Position numbers and translations under genes: made by a program | The notes under the pieces: generated by a model | The model's database searches: none | Told to the model about the DNA's origin: nothing | What the model saw: the letters and a program-made list of their open reading frames with translations, nothing else | Assembly (NCBI RefSeq): GCF_032050975.1 | Contig: NZ_CP116967.1 | Span: forward strand, 62,001 to 126,000 | Length of the DNA stretch: 64,000 nucleotides | DNA from: Candidatus Nitrospira allomarina | GTDB taxonomy: Bacteria > Nitrospirota > Nitrospiria > Nitrospirales > UBA8639 | Direction: 5' to 3' | In this document: piece by piece, positions 9,218-18,645 of the stretch | Position numbering within the stretch: position 1 is the stretch's first letter | Layout: each line of letters begins with the position of its first letter

Positions 9218-10984
9218 ATGAACGCTACACCAACTCATCACCAACTCAAACTAAAACATGGGAACTTCTCCACTCTTTCAGAAGCCCTTGACTATGCAGC
9301 TGCAGGAGAAACCGGCTGTAATTTTTATTCAGGGAGGGGCAAACTCACCCACGTCCTGACATATGCCGATCTGAAACAACAGGCGCAAAATCTTGCTAGA
9401 AGATTGAATGGATTGGCATTATCACGAGGGTCTCGGGTAGCTCTGATTGCTGATACCACCCCAGATTTCATTCGATTCTTTTTTGCCTGTCAGTATGCGG
9501 GACTGATTCCAGTTCCTCTCCCGATTTCATTGCACTTAGGGGGGCATCAGGCATACGTTACCCAACTTAGACGGCTGCTCGATAGCTGCCAAGCCTCTAT
9601 TGCCATGGCACCTGAAGGCTTCTTGCCTTTTTTGGAAGAAGCTGCAACCGGGTTGAACCTGGTCCTCATTGGAGGTCCGGAAACGTTTGCGTCGCTAGAA
9701 GAAATACAAGGTCCCCTCAGCCCACTTGAGCCTCAAGAATTAGCCTATATTCAATACACTTCCGGCAGCACCCGTTGGCCCAGAGGTGTCGAGGTCACTC
9801 AAGCGGCCGTGATGACCAATCTTTCCGGAATCATTCAGCATGGCTTACAAGTTCAATCTGGCGATCGTTGCGTCTCCTGGCTTCCCTTCTACCATGATAT
9901 GGGGTTGGTCGGATTCGTTCTTGGTCCAATCGCTTCCCAGCTTTCTGTTGATTATTTGAGCACACGCGATTTTGCCATGCGACCGCGTCAGTGGCTGAAT
10001 TTAATGACGAAGAGTCGGGCGACAATTTCATTCAGCCCCTCTTTTGGATACGAGCTCTGCGTGCGAAGACTGGGCGAAGACTTTAATGAACACTATGATC
10101 TCAGCTCTTGGCGAATTGCCGGTGCCGGAGCAGAAACCATTCGTGCCGATAGCCTCTCACGTTTTGCCAAAACTCTGAAGACAAGCGGGTTTAAACCTGA
10201 AGCATTTCTGGCCTGCTATGGGATGGCTGAATGCTCTTTGGCAATCAGCTTTGCTCCCTTGAACAAAGGCCTCGAGGTCGACAGAGTTGACGCAAATCAG
10301 CTTTCCCATAACAGGCTAGCCATGCCATTTGTTCCATTCTCGGCTGATGAGGAGCAGGCTCGATGCAGCAAATTTGTAAATTGCGGAGTTCCTCTACCCG
10401 GATATGAAGTCGAAATTCGAAATATGTCGGGAGAGGTCGTTAAAGAACGAGAAAGTGGAATTATTTTTGTTCGTGGGGCAAGCACCATGACGGGATACTT
10501 CAATGATCCCATCCTGACCCAGGAGGTGCTTTCCACTGATGGCTGGCTCAATACGGGCGACATCGGCTATTGGGTCGAAAACAGCCTCGTCATTATTGGT
10601 CGTTCGAAAGATATGATTATCATTAATGGCCGAAATATCTGGCCTCAGGACTTAGAATTCATGGCAGAGCAACAGGCGGAAGTCCGACCAGGTGATTCCT
10701 CCGCTTTTTCCGTTTCCACGCCAGACGGCCATGAGATCGCGATCATGGTGGTTCAATGTCGGGAAATGGATAACAAAAAACGAGAAGACTTGGTTCAGCG
10801 CCTACGATCCTTAGTGCATAAAGAGTTGTCTATTCCTTGCTACATTGAACTTATCCCACCAAGGACACTTCCGCGGACGTCATCTGGAAAACTCTCTCGA
10901 TCCCGTGCCAAAGCGGACTTCCTCACCCGCATTCAGTGGGAAGAGGTAACTACACACTTGTCTACCACCGCTAGGTCTGCCTAA
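9218..10984 (+). CDS. Fatty acyl-AMP ligase / acyl-ACP synthetase of the sphingolipid operon
   Basis: This 588-residue ANL-superfamily adenylating enzyme has the ATP-binding motif YTSGSTRWPRG at 180-190, LPFYHDMGLVG, CYGMAECSLA, GWLNTGDIGY, and the C-terminal LPRTSSGKLSR with the catalytic lysine. The YHDMGL segment and overall length fit fatty acyl-AMP ligases, which activate a fatty acid with ATP and load it onto an acyl carrier protein. In Caulobacter a comparable synthetase charges the dedicated ACP used by serine palmitoyltransferase. Here it begins a tight forward operon with the reductase, ACP and Spt genes. Confidence 0.8.
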   Translation: MNATPTHHQLKLKHGNFSTLSEALDYAAAGETGCNFYSGRGKLTHVLTYADLKQQAQNLARRLNGLALSRGSRVALIADTTPDFIRFFFACQYAGLIPVPLPISLHLGGHQAYVTQLRRLLDSCQASIAMAPEGFLPFLEEAATGLNLVLIGGPETFASLEEIQGPLSPLEPQELAYIQYTSGSTRWPRGVEVTQAAVMTNLSGIIQHGLQVQSGDRCVSWLPFYHDMGLVGFVLGPIASQLSVDYLSTRDFAMRPRQWLNLMTKSRATISFSPSFGYELCVRRLGEDFNEHYDLSSWRIAGAGAETIRADSLSRFAKTLKTSGFKPEAFLACYGMAECSLAISFAPLNKGLEVDRVDANQLSHNRLAMPFVPFSADEEQARCSKFVNCGVPLPGYEVEIRNMSGEVVKERESGIIFVRGASTMTGYFNDPILTQEVLSTDGWLNTGDIGYWVENSLVIIGRSKDMIIINGRNIWPQDLEFMAEQQAEVRPGDSSAFSVSTPDGHEIAIMVVQCREMDNKKREDLVQRLRSLVHKELSIPCYIELIPPRTLPRTSSGKLSRSRAKADFLTRIQWEEVTTHLSTTARSA

Positions 10985-11020
10985 GACCAGGCACCTTTCC
11001 TCCGACGTCCTCCACGGTCT

Positions 11021-11965
11021 ATGCGCACTACCGTTGCCCTAACCGGGGCTTCCGGTTTCATTGGGGGAGTCATCGCACAACATTTAAGGATGGGTGGATG
11101 GCATGTGCGTGGACTCGCGCGCTCTCCCCGCCAGGCTCAACAGCTCGAGAACCTGGGAATCACACCGGTCCAAGGCCAATTGGGAGATCCTGCCAGCCTG
11201 TTAACCCTAGTCAAAGACTCGGTTGGTGTCATTCACTGCGCAGGAGCGATTCGTGGTGTGAGTCGAGAAGACTTCTTTCCGACCAACGTGATGGGAGTCT
11301 CTAACCTAGTTCAGGCCTGCCTTGCACAGTCCTCTCTTCCTCGGTTTGTTCTCCTCTCATCTCTCGCTGCTCGTGAGCCATCACTCTCACCATATGCATG
11401 GAGTAAACATGAAGGTGAATCTGTTTTAATCCGTGAGGCGGGGTTACTGAAGTGGAGTATTTTTCGTCCACCTGCCGTCTATGGACCAAAGGACCGTGCG
11501 CTACTCCCTCTTTTTACCTTGTTACGCAAAGGGATTGGGGTTCAACTTGGGCCCTCCCACGCCAAATTTTCCTTAATTCATGTCGAGGATCTCGCCAACG
11601 CTATTCTTCATTGGCTAAAAATGGGAGACCCACCCTTTCAGACCTTTGAGATTGATGATGGCTTCCCTGGAGGATATTCCTGGGAGGATATTTTTCGTCT
11701 TTCCAACCCTCGCCTTCGGCTGTGCTTGGCTATTCCACCAAGTCTGTTACAAGTGGGAGGGAAAATTAATGAAATAAGTTCCCGCCTCTTTGGGTATTCT
11801 CCCCTTTTCACCCCCGGGAAGGTTGCTGAACTCCTCCACCCAAATTGGGTCTGTCATAGTTCTCACGCAACGCAGACCCTTGGCTGGAGGCCGCAAATCA
11901 GCCTCAAAGAAGGCTTGCGTCGGTTGTTCACATCGGATAGGCTCATGCCATTCCATAGGAATTAG
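11021..11965 (+). CDS. NAD-dependent epimerase/dehydratase-family reductase (CerR-like)
   Basis: This is a 314-residue extended short-chain dehydrogenase. The Rossmann loop TGASGFIGG is at residues 8-16. The catalytic Y125-x3-K129 (YAWSK) follows a serine-rich LLSSLAA strand. It lies 36 bases after the acyl-AMP ligase gene and about 40 before the ACP gene. In the Caulobacter ceramide pathway an enzyme of this family (CerR) reduces the 3-oxo group, and operon position supports the same role here. Sugar epimerase activity cannot be excluded from sequence alone. Confidence 0.72.
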   Translation: MRTTVALTGASGFIGGVIAQHLRMGGWHVRGLARSPRQAQQLENLGITPVQGQLGDPASLLTLVKDSVGVIHCAGAIRGVSREDFFPTNVMGVSNLVQACLAQSSLPRFVLLSSLAAREPSLSPYAWSKHEGESVLIREAGLLKWSIFRPPAVYGPKDRALLPLFTLLRKGIGVQLGPSHAKFSLIHVEDLANAILHWLKMGDPPFQTFEIDDGFPGGYSWEDIFRLSNPRLRLCLAIPPSLLQVGGKINEISSRLFGYSPLFTPGKVAELLHPNWVCHSSHATQTLGWRPQISLKEGLRRLFTSDRLMPFHRN

Positions 11966-12004
11966 CACGGGTTTGTTCTCTTCATCCATCGAAAAGGCTA
12001 TTAT

Positions 12005-12250
12005 ATGTTGAGTTATTCCGACATCCTTTCCCAACTGTTCGACACTCTCAAGCCTTTTACCAAACAGGGCTTTCGGTTAAAAGAATCAACCGAGCTGGTC
12101 GCAGAACTGGGATTGGATTCTTTACAAGTTATGCAAGTCCTTTTAAAAATCGAAGATCATTTTGATATTTCCATCCCCCTGAACAATCTTCCCAATATCC
12201 GAACAGTCCAGGACCTTGGGGAAGAGATTGAGAAGTTGCTGAAAGGGTAA
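12005..12250 (+). CDS. Acyl carrier protein dedicated to sphingolipid synthesis
   Basis: This 81-residue acidic helical protein carries the 4'-phosphopantetheine site L-x-L-D38-S39-L40 (Ser39), followed by QVMQVLLKIEDHF, the usual helix II. It lies two bases before the serine palmitoyltransferase gene and behind the acyl-AMP ligase and reductase genes. It probably presents the long-chain acyl thioester to Spt in place of acyl-CoA, as in the AcpR-dependent Caulobacter pathway. Confidence 0.85.
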   Translation: MLSYSDILSQLFDTLKPFTKQGFRLKESTELVAELGLDSLQVMQVLLKIEDHFDISIPLNNLPNIRTVQDLGEEIEKLLKG

Positions 12251-12252
12251 TC

Positions 12253-13483
12253 ATGTCACTATTTGACAAATTTCTTCCCATTCAAGAAGCCAGAAACGAG
12301 TTACTTAAAAGTGGAGTCAACCCCTTTCACGTCACCGTCGAAAAGATCATTTCTCCGACAGAAGCCCTCATCAACGGTCGCAATACCATCCTGGTTGGGA
12401 CCAATAATTACTTAGGTTTGACCTTTCATCCCGACTCCATTCTAGCCGGCCAACAGGCGCTTGCCCAGGAAGGAACAGGCACCACCGGATCGAGGATGGC
12501 CAATGGATCTTTTGCGAGCCACAAGGCGCTGGAAAACGCCATCGCGGATTTCTATGGTGCCCCCTATGCGATTGTCTTTTCCACAGGCTACCAGGCCAAT
12601 CTGGGAGTGCTTTCTGCTCTTGCAGGCCCAGGGGACACTATTTTGATAGATGGGGACTCCCATGCCAGCATTTATGATGGATGCCGACTGGGAGGCGCGG
12701 AGATTATCCGGTTTAAGCATAACGACGTGGCAGATTTGGAAAAACGGCTCCGCCGATTGGGGGATCGAAGTTATCGGACTTTAATTGTCGTTGAGGGCAT
12801 TTATAGCATGCTGGGGGATCGAGCCCCGTTGGCTGAAATCGTCGAAGTGAAGAAAAAATATGGGGCCACCCTGATTGTTGATGAAGCGCATTCGTTGGGA
12901 GTACTTGGACAACATGGCCGTGGATTAGCCGAAGAAACCGGAGTCGAACAGGACGTCGATTGTATTGTCGGGACTTTCAGCAAAAGCCTGGGCTCGACGG
13001 GGGGGGTTTGGCGTTAGCTTCCATCCAGAATTCGAATTAATCCGGTACACCAGTCGACCCTATATTTTCACCGCTTCCCCATGTCCCTCAGTTGTTGCTT
13101 CAACACGAGCGACCATTCGCATCATCCAGGCTCATCCAGAACTCCGTCAGCATTTGTGGACTAATTCCCGGCATTTGTATGAGGGGTTAACGAAGAGTGG
13201 GTACATGCTTGGGGCGGAGGTAGGACCTATTATTGCCGCAATGGTCCCCAATAAAGAATTGGCTCTCGCCATGTGGCAACAACTTTTGGAAAATGGGATT
13301 TATGTCAACCTCATGATTCCTCCTGCCACTCCAAATGGCGAATGTCTCTTGCGATGCAGTGTGAGCGCCGCTCATACACATAACCAAATTGAAAAAATTA
13401 TTTCGGCATTTACCGATTTGCCTCATGAACCTCAAACCCATAGCAACCCTGCTCACTTACAACCAGATGCAACCCTCAATTAA
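12253..13483 (+). pseudogene. spt: Serine palmitoyltransferase, reading frame broken at a poly-G run
   Basis: Two frames together cover a full-length (about 409 residues) alpha-oxoamine synthase of the PLP-dependent aminotransferase fold. Frame one (12253-13017) has LVGTNNYLGLTF, GTGTTGSRMANGS, GDSHAS (H137), DEAH (D210, H213) and the PLP-lysine motif GTFSKSLG (K244). It then shifts out of frame and stops. The rest (RPYIFTASPCPSVVAST and LLRCSVSAAHT) continues in another frame to 13483. Removing one G from the 8-G run at 12999-13006 restores TGGFGVSFHPEF. The enzyme condenses serine with a long acyl thioester to 3-oxo-sphinganine. The pattern SPTEA...TILVGTNNYLGL matches bacterial Spt more closely than AONS or KBL. 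Whether this is decay, phase variation, slippage or sequencing error is open. Confidence 0.85.
12999..13006 (+). repeat. Eight-G homopolymer at the spt frameshift
   Basis: Eight consecutive G bases lie directly after the codons for the PLP-lysine motif of spt. Seven would keep the gene in frame. Such tracts are typical slipped-strand (contingency) sites and are also common sequencing-error sites. Confidence 0.9.
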
Positions 13484-13544
13484 AAAATGCTAGCGTTTCG
13501 CTTACCTGTCGAAACATGGATCCTGATCATACCCCAAATGTCCC

Positions 13545-15980
13545 ATGTCACGTCACCGCTCTAGACCCAACGGCATCAGGGTAATACCCGAAAAAATCAT
13601 CTTGGAGGTCAGAGAAGGCACAGCTTCCTCTGGAAAAACTCCCGTTCGAATTTTCGTTGGAAGCGAATCAGCCCAAGGCCGAGCCGAACGCATACTCATC
13701 TGGTCAATTGAACAGGTTCGGGATCCAGGTCGAGTATACGAAATTTATCTCATGAAGGAATTAAAGGGATTTGACCGACGCAAATGGCTCACGGGGTTTA
13801 CAAATTATCGTTTTGCGATCCCGGCATTTGCGGGCCAGGCAGGGCGAGCGATTTACAACGATGTCGATCAAATCTACCTGGCGGATCCTGGAACATTATT
13901 CGACCACGATTTGAACGATCATGGCTTCCTGTCCATTGCACGTAATGATACTTCGGTGATGGTCATGGATTGCCAAAAAATGGCCGGCATCTGGTCCCTT
14001 GAGGCGGCAAAATTCGAGAAAAAAAATGCACTGGTGCAGCGCGCTTTGGAAGTACCCAACCTCTGGGGTCCATTGGAACCCGAATGGAATGCCCGTGATG
14101 AAGAATATCGGGCAGGACAATCTAAAGTCCTTCATTATACGGCTCTCCATACGCAACCTTGGCAGCCCTTTCCTCAAGAATTTGTGTACCAGAAAAGTCT
14201 CGAGGGCGATGTTTGGTTTGATTTGGAGCACAGTGCCAATCAAAGAGGATTCCTTGTATTTTCTCGAAAGCATCCCTCCTCCCTTTTTACAGAATTTGCT
14301 AAACAAACGAGAGATCTCCGGAATATTTCCCCGACGAAACTATCTCCTTTCCAGGATGTGGAGACGATTAACGAACTTCAAGAAGCGATGCGCACCCTGC
14401 AGGCCAAGTCGCTTCTGTATTGTCATTTTGGGCAACTGTTCGAAAATGTTCCCGAACACCTTCGAGCTACAGACCTTTCCTCATTAAACATGACCACAAT
14501 GGATCTTTGTCAGGAGGACTCTGGCCCCCTGCCTTCCCGACAATTCGACCTGGTCCTGTCATCCGGATGGCTTCATCTCGTCCCAGAAGAAGATATCCCA
14601 TGGGTTATCGAAGAAATGTTTAACCGTGCACATGGCATGGTCTATATGGCGATAGAAATCACCAACCCCGACCAATCCAATGCTGCTGAAAATCCCCACG
14701 CCAGCTTGAAACAAAATATTAACCGGTGGATGAGTCACCTTGAATCAATTGGCGCCCGCTATCCGGCTATTCACTGGAAGCTTGTGTTTCACACAAAAAC
14801 ACCTAAGGGAATTGCAAAAAGATTTATCCGTTGTGGAGGCCATTGGATCGGTTCTCCCCCACAAACCTGGATTCTCTCAGACGGCAAAGTTGGACATACC
14901 ACTCAATCAGAAGTACTTGCGAAGTCGTTGGGGTGGCCTTTTGAAATTAAACAGTTGCGATTCTATGGATGGCATAAAATCCAAAAACTCGTGTGGGGAT
15001 TATTACCTCCAAATTTGATAGGTGTAGATAGAGTTCACTCTTCCCCTCTCTGCCCCCCATGGCCAGACCTAGTGATTTCTACCGGATGGCGACCCGCACC
15101 AATTGCCAGATGGATTCGTGAACAAAGCCAGGGAAAAACACGTATCATTCAATTGGGGCGAAAAGGAGGGTGTTCAGCTGACCTATTTGATGTGGTCATT
15201 ACTCCGTCCTATTACGGCTTCCCTCCACATCCACACCGCATCGAAACAGTGGCCCCCTTGAACGAATTAACTCAGGACAGTTTGGATAGGGTGAAGCAGC
15301 GATGGTCAAATCTTTTCGACAACACTCCCCATCCTCGCATCGTCTTCGTCGTGGGAGGTGCCACTGCACGGTTTAAATTTACTCCCGATATGGTTCGCAC
15401 GATTGGAGGCCAACTCAAACACCTGGCGCAAAAATGCCATGGAAAAATTTTTGCTGTTACGTCTCCTAGAACGGGCAAAGACCTGATTCACGCTCTTGAG
15501 TCAACATTGCTCCCTGATCATTTTGTGCATAAGTGGAAGCCCAACCAGTCTGATAACCCTTATTTCGCCTATTTGGCAGGTGCCGATGTCATTATTGTCA
15601 CAGGTGAAAGCGAATCCATGTTGGCTGAGGCGGCTTCTCTTGGCAAGCCGGTGTATATTGTCCCACTTCCGGAAAATTCCCCAACGTGGAAAGTACGGCT
15701 CAGTGAAAAGATTATTCAACGAGCCCAATCCCAGCCCTTGAATAAACGGGGAACGGCTCGTCCACAGCAGGGGTTGGAACGGCTTTGCGCTCGGTTGATT
15801 CGTGCCGGTTTGGTGCAACCACGACGAAATCTCACCATGCTGCATGATTCTCTTATCAAGAATGGGATAGCCCGGCCGTTCGGAGAACCCATTACAAACG
15901 GAGCACGGCCACAATTAAAGGAAACGGAAATGGTCGCGCGAAAAGTCAAAGCCACTCTTGGAATCTTTGATCACCTATAA
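13545..15980 (+). CDS. Three-domain fusion: GT-A glycosyltransferase, methyltransferase-like region, ELM1-family domain
   Basis: This 811-residue protein appears to join three parts. Residues about 33-270 resemble a nucleotide-sugar glycosyltransferase, with VRIFVGSESAQGR at the start and a metal-binding D106-V-D108 in YNDVDQIYL. Residues about 285-375 (LLYCHFGQLF, FDLVLSSGWLHLVPEED) look like a degenerate SAM-methyltransferase segment without a clear glycine-rich loop. Residues about 440-720 match the ELM1/DUF1022 family: WILSDGKVGHTTQ, DLVISTGWRPAP, VGGATARFKF and ITVTGES-type GESESMLAEAASLGKP. ELM1-like bacterial proteins have a GT-B-like fold. It starts about 60 bases after spt. It may glycosylate a lipid or surface glycan; the substrate is unknown. 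Confidence 0.65.
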   Translation: MSRHRSRPNGIRVIPEKIILEVREGTASSGKTPVRIFVGSESAQGRAERILIWSIEQVRDPGRVYEIYLMKELKGFDRRKWLTGFTNYRFAIPAFAGQAGRAIYNDVDQIYLADPGTLFDHDLNDHGFLSIARNDTSVMVMDCQKMAGIWSLEAAKFEKKNALVQRALEVPNLWGPLEPEWNARDEEYRAGQSKVLHYTALHTQPWQPFPQEFVYQKSLEGDVWFDLEHSANQRGFLVFSRKHPSSLFTEFAKQTRDLRNISPTKLSPFQDVETINELQEAMRTLQAKSLLYCHFGQLFENVPEHLRATDLSSLNMTTMDLCQEDSGPLPSRQFDLVLSSGWLHLVPEEDIPWVIEEMFNRAHGMVYMAIEITNPDQSNAAENPHASLKQNINRWMSHLESIGARYPAIHWKLVFHTKTPKGIAKRFIRCGGHWIGSPPQTWILSDGKVGHTTQSEVLAKSLGWPFEIKQLRFYGWHKIQKLVWGLLPPNLIGVDRVHSSPLCPPWPDLVISTGWRPAPIARWIREQSQGKTRIIQLGRKGGCSADLFDVVITPSYYGFPPHPHRIETVAPLNELTQDSLDRVKQRWSNLFDNTPHPRIVFVVGGATARFKFTPDMVRTIGGQLKHLAQKCHGKIFAVTSPRTGKDLIHALESTLLPDHFVHKWKPNQSDNPYFAYLAGADVIIVTGESESMLAEAASLGKPVYIVPLPENSPTWKVRLSEKIIQRAQSQPLNKRGTARPQQGLERLCARLIRAGLVQPRRNLTMLHDSLIKNGIARPFGEPITNGARPQLKETEMVARKVKATLGIFDHL

Positions 15981-16044
15981 CTAAAGTCACCATCAGCACA
16001 ACCGGAGCAAAACCCTCTCCGAAACGTGTTCGGATATTTATGAA

Positions 16045-17436
16045 ATGACACAACCGCGACGCCGTCTGACCATTCCCGTTGAAATCTTTAATAGGGAATT
16101 TGACGCCAAAATTCTGCTTTCCTGCTTCGCCGCCGATCGTGGATTTACTGTCATTATTGGGGAAAAACACGAGATTCAACTCAATCTGGCCGCTTTACCC
16201 AAATCCATCTACCTGCCCACCAATCTTCATAACCGGAATGCTATCGTGTTCTCCCTTCTGGCCCAATTGGGGCACTCGTTGGTAGGAACGGACGAGGAAG
16301 CCATTGTGTATTGTTCGCCAGAAGTGTATGTGAAAGAAAAATTGGGCTCCACAGAATTTTCCCGGCCAAATCTCTTTTTAGCATGGGGACCAGAAAATGC
16401 GAGAATCTGGAAATCACAGCCCGCATACAATGGAATGCCTGTGCATATTACTGGAAATTCCCGGGTAGACTTACTACGGCCGGAAATGCGTCAATATTGG
16501 GACCCGCAAGTCGAAACAATCCATAAAAAATTTGGGAAGATCATCCTGATCAATACCAATTTTGGTAAATTGAACCACTTTAGGCCCAACAAGGGTGCTG
16601 AAAAGGAGGCGCTTGAACGGGCGACGGTTTCACCATCGGACGTGGACGAATTTGATCTTGGAATGGCCCGGCACCGTCTGGCGCTATTCCGGTATTTTCA
16701 GGAAATGGTAGGCCAAATGGCCGCAGCCTTTCCCGCTCATACCATCTTAATCCGTCCCCACCCCTCTGAAAACCACGAGACATGGAAGCAGGCCGCAAAC
16801 GGTTATGCGAACGTCCAGGTGCATATAGAGGGGCATGTCATTCCCTGGCTATTGGCAGCCGATGCCATCATTCATAATAGTTGCACCACCGGCTTGGAAG
16901 GGTATGTCCTGAAACGTCCCGTTTTTTCCTATCAGCCGATCATCTCCGACCGTTTTGACAAACAACTTCCGAATGCCGTGAGCCGCCGGGCAACCTCCTC
17001 CAGGGAATTAATTGAACTCATCAAAACAACCCTTTCAGGTGATCAGTCTCCACAAGAAAATGGCTCTGAAGCCAAAACACGGTTAATTGAACAATATCTT
17101 TCGGCCCTCCAAGGGCCTTTTGCCTCAGAAAACATCGTGAGTACTCTAGAGACATTCGACGCCACCTGTTCACCCTCGACCCCGAAATGGGGAACGGTAT
17201 TCGCCGCAAAATCTCAGGCCCTCGGCAGAAAACTACGACGCCGGTTCAATGCTCAATTTCGGATGGGGGATCAAAACCGATCGCAACGCTACAATTATTT
17301 GAACCATATTTTCCCTGAAATCAACCTGGCGCATATCGAAGAACGCATTGGGCGCTTGCAACACGCGTTAGGAAGATTTCACCACACACAAGTCAGGCCC
17401 TTGCACGACAATATTTTTGAAATATTTCGCAACTAA
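16045..17436 (+). CDS. Surface carbohydrate biosynthesis protein, glycosyl/glycerophosphotransferase-like
   Basis: This 463-residue soluble protein resembles the family annotated as surface carbohydrate biosynthesis proteins. It shows ARIWKSQPAYNGMPVHITGNSR-like spacing (FLAWGPENARIW, then ITGNSRVDLLR), RPHPSENHETW, and the late HNSCTTGLEGYVLKRPVFSY, a pattern like CDP-glycerol glycerophosphotransferases and GT-B enzymes. The C-terminal 80 residues are basic and unassigned. It precedes the nonulosonic-acid genes by about 90 bases, so it may transfer or assemble that sugar on a surface polymer. Confidence 0.6.
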   Translation: MTQPRRRLTIPVEIFNREFDAKILLSCFAADRGFTVIIGEKHEIQLNLAALPKSIYLPTNLHNRNAIVFSLLAQLGHSLVGTDEEAIVYCSPEVYVKEKLGSTEFSRPNLFLAWGPENARIWKSQPAYNGMPVHITGNSRVDLLRPEMRQYWDPQVETIHKKFGKIILINTNFGKLNHFRPNKGAEKEALERATVSPSDVDEFDLGMARHRLALFRYFQEMVGQMAAAFPAHTILIRPHPSENHETWKQAANGYANVQVHIEGHVIPWLLAADAIIHNSCTTGLEGYVLKRPVFSYQPIISDRFDKQLPNAVSRRATSSRELIELIKTTLSGDQSPQENGSEAKTRLIEQYLSALQGPFASENIVSTLETFDATCSPSTPKWGTVFAAKSQALGRKLRRRFNAQFRMGDQNRSQRYNYLNHIFPEINLAHIEERIGRLQHALGRFHHTQVRPLHDNIFEIFRN

Positions 17437-17529
17437 CTACCCCATCATGAAGAATGCCTATACCGCAATCATGCTGAGCATGCATGGGCATCCATATACG
17501 GAATCCGGTGAACACTCTAAGGAGGATAC

Positions 17530-18621
17530 ATGTATAACGTAAAAATTTTTGGAGCCGGGTCTATCGGCAACCATTTGGCTCATGCATCCCGTTCCCTGGG
17601 TTGGAACGTCACGATATGCGATGTGGACCAAGCGGCATTGGATCGAACCAAACAGACCATTTATCCGACTCGTTATGGAAAATGGGACGAGGCCATCAAG
17701 CTTTCCCTGGTCAAAGACGCCCCGAGAGGAGGATTTGATCTCGTGGTTGTTGGGACCCCTCCAGACTCCCACCTCTCCCTGGCACTTGGGGCTCTTGAGG
17801 AAAAACCCAAAGCCATTCTTGTGGAAAAACCTCTCTGCCCCCCGAACTTGGAACAGGCCCAGGCATTACAGAAGATGGTGGTCGAATCTGGCACATTCGC
17901 ATTTGTGGGATATGACCACGTCGTGGGAAAGGCCGCGCAGGAAACACTTCAAGCCGGTCGCCAATTAGCCACCATTGAAACCATCGACGTGGAATTTCGT
18001 GAACATTGGGGCGGCATTTTTGCGGCTCATCCATGGTTACAGGGTCCACAGGACAGTTATTTAGGTTTTTGGAAACGAGGTGGAGGTGCCAGCGGGGAAC
18101 ATTCCCACGCAATCAACCTATGGCAATTTTTGAGTGGAGGCCTGGGAAAAGGCCGCATCACCGAAGTATCCGCGACACTGGATTATGTCCAGACAAATAT
18201 GGTGGAGTACGATAAGCTCTGCCTGCTTAGCCTGAGGACTGAAGCGGGTTTACTCGGAAGGGTCGTGCAAGACGTCATTACCTCCCCTTCCAGAAAGTGG
18301 GCAAGAATTCAAGGAAAGGACGGTTTCGCGGAACTCACCATCGGGCACCAACCAGGGGTCGATAGAGTCGATTGGAAAACCGGTGGCGATGACACCCAAT
18401 TCCGTACCATTCAAAAAACGCGACCCGATGATTTCATCTGGGAATTACAGCACATCGAGGACGTGATGACAGGCAAGACAAAAGATTCCGTCCTCTCATT
18501 GGAGCGAGGCCTGGAAACCATGCTGGTGGTCGCCGCCGCGCATCTCTCGTCAGCTAAGAAACGCACTGTGCGCATCGATTACCGGAAAGGCTATACACCA
18601 GAGGCACTAGAATTGCTGTAG
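17530..18621 (+). CDS. Gfo/Idh/MocA-family oxidoreductase
   Basis: This is a 363-residue NAD(P)-dependent sugar oxidoreductase. The N-terminal Rossmann strand reads VKIFGAGSIGNHLAHA, with a VVVGTPPDSH strand and the family's EKP motif in ILVEKPLCPP. HSHAINLWQFL in the second half is the usual substrate-side histidine region. GGAGG lies just before the ATG. It is 24 bases upstream of the NeuB-like synthase, the arrangement seen in nonulosonic-acid loci that carry a PtmF-type enzyme, so it likely oxidises or epimerises a precursor sugar. Confidence 0.8.
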   Translation: MYNVKIFGAGSIGNHLAHASRSLGWNVTICDVDQAALDRTKQTIYPTRYGKWDEAIKLSLVKDAPRGGFDLVVVGTPPDSHLSLALGALEEKPKAILVEKPLCPPNLEQAQALQKMVVESGTFAFVGYDHVVGKAAQETLQAGRQLATIETIDVEFREHWGGIFAAHPWLQGPQDSYLGFWKRGGGASGEHSHAINLWQFLSGGLGKGRITEVSATLDYVQTNMVEYDKLCLLSLRTEAGLLGRVVQDVITSPSRKWARIQGKDGFAELTIGHQPGVDRVDWKTGGDDTQFRTIQKTRPDDFIWELQHIEDVMTGKTKDSVLSLERGLETMLVVAAAHLSSAKKRTVRIDYRKGYTPEALELL

Positions 18622-18645
18622 AACCGCCAGAGGAAGGGGAAAAGC

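Noticed and set aside
9831-10031. Antisense frame inside the acyl-AMP ligase gene
   Set aside because: It is short, lacks a ribosome site and lies wholly within a well supported gene.
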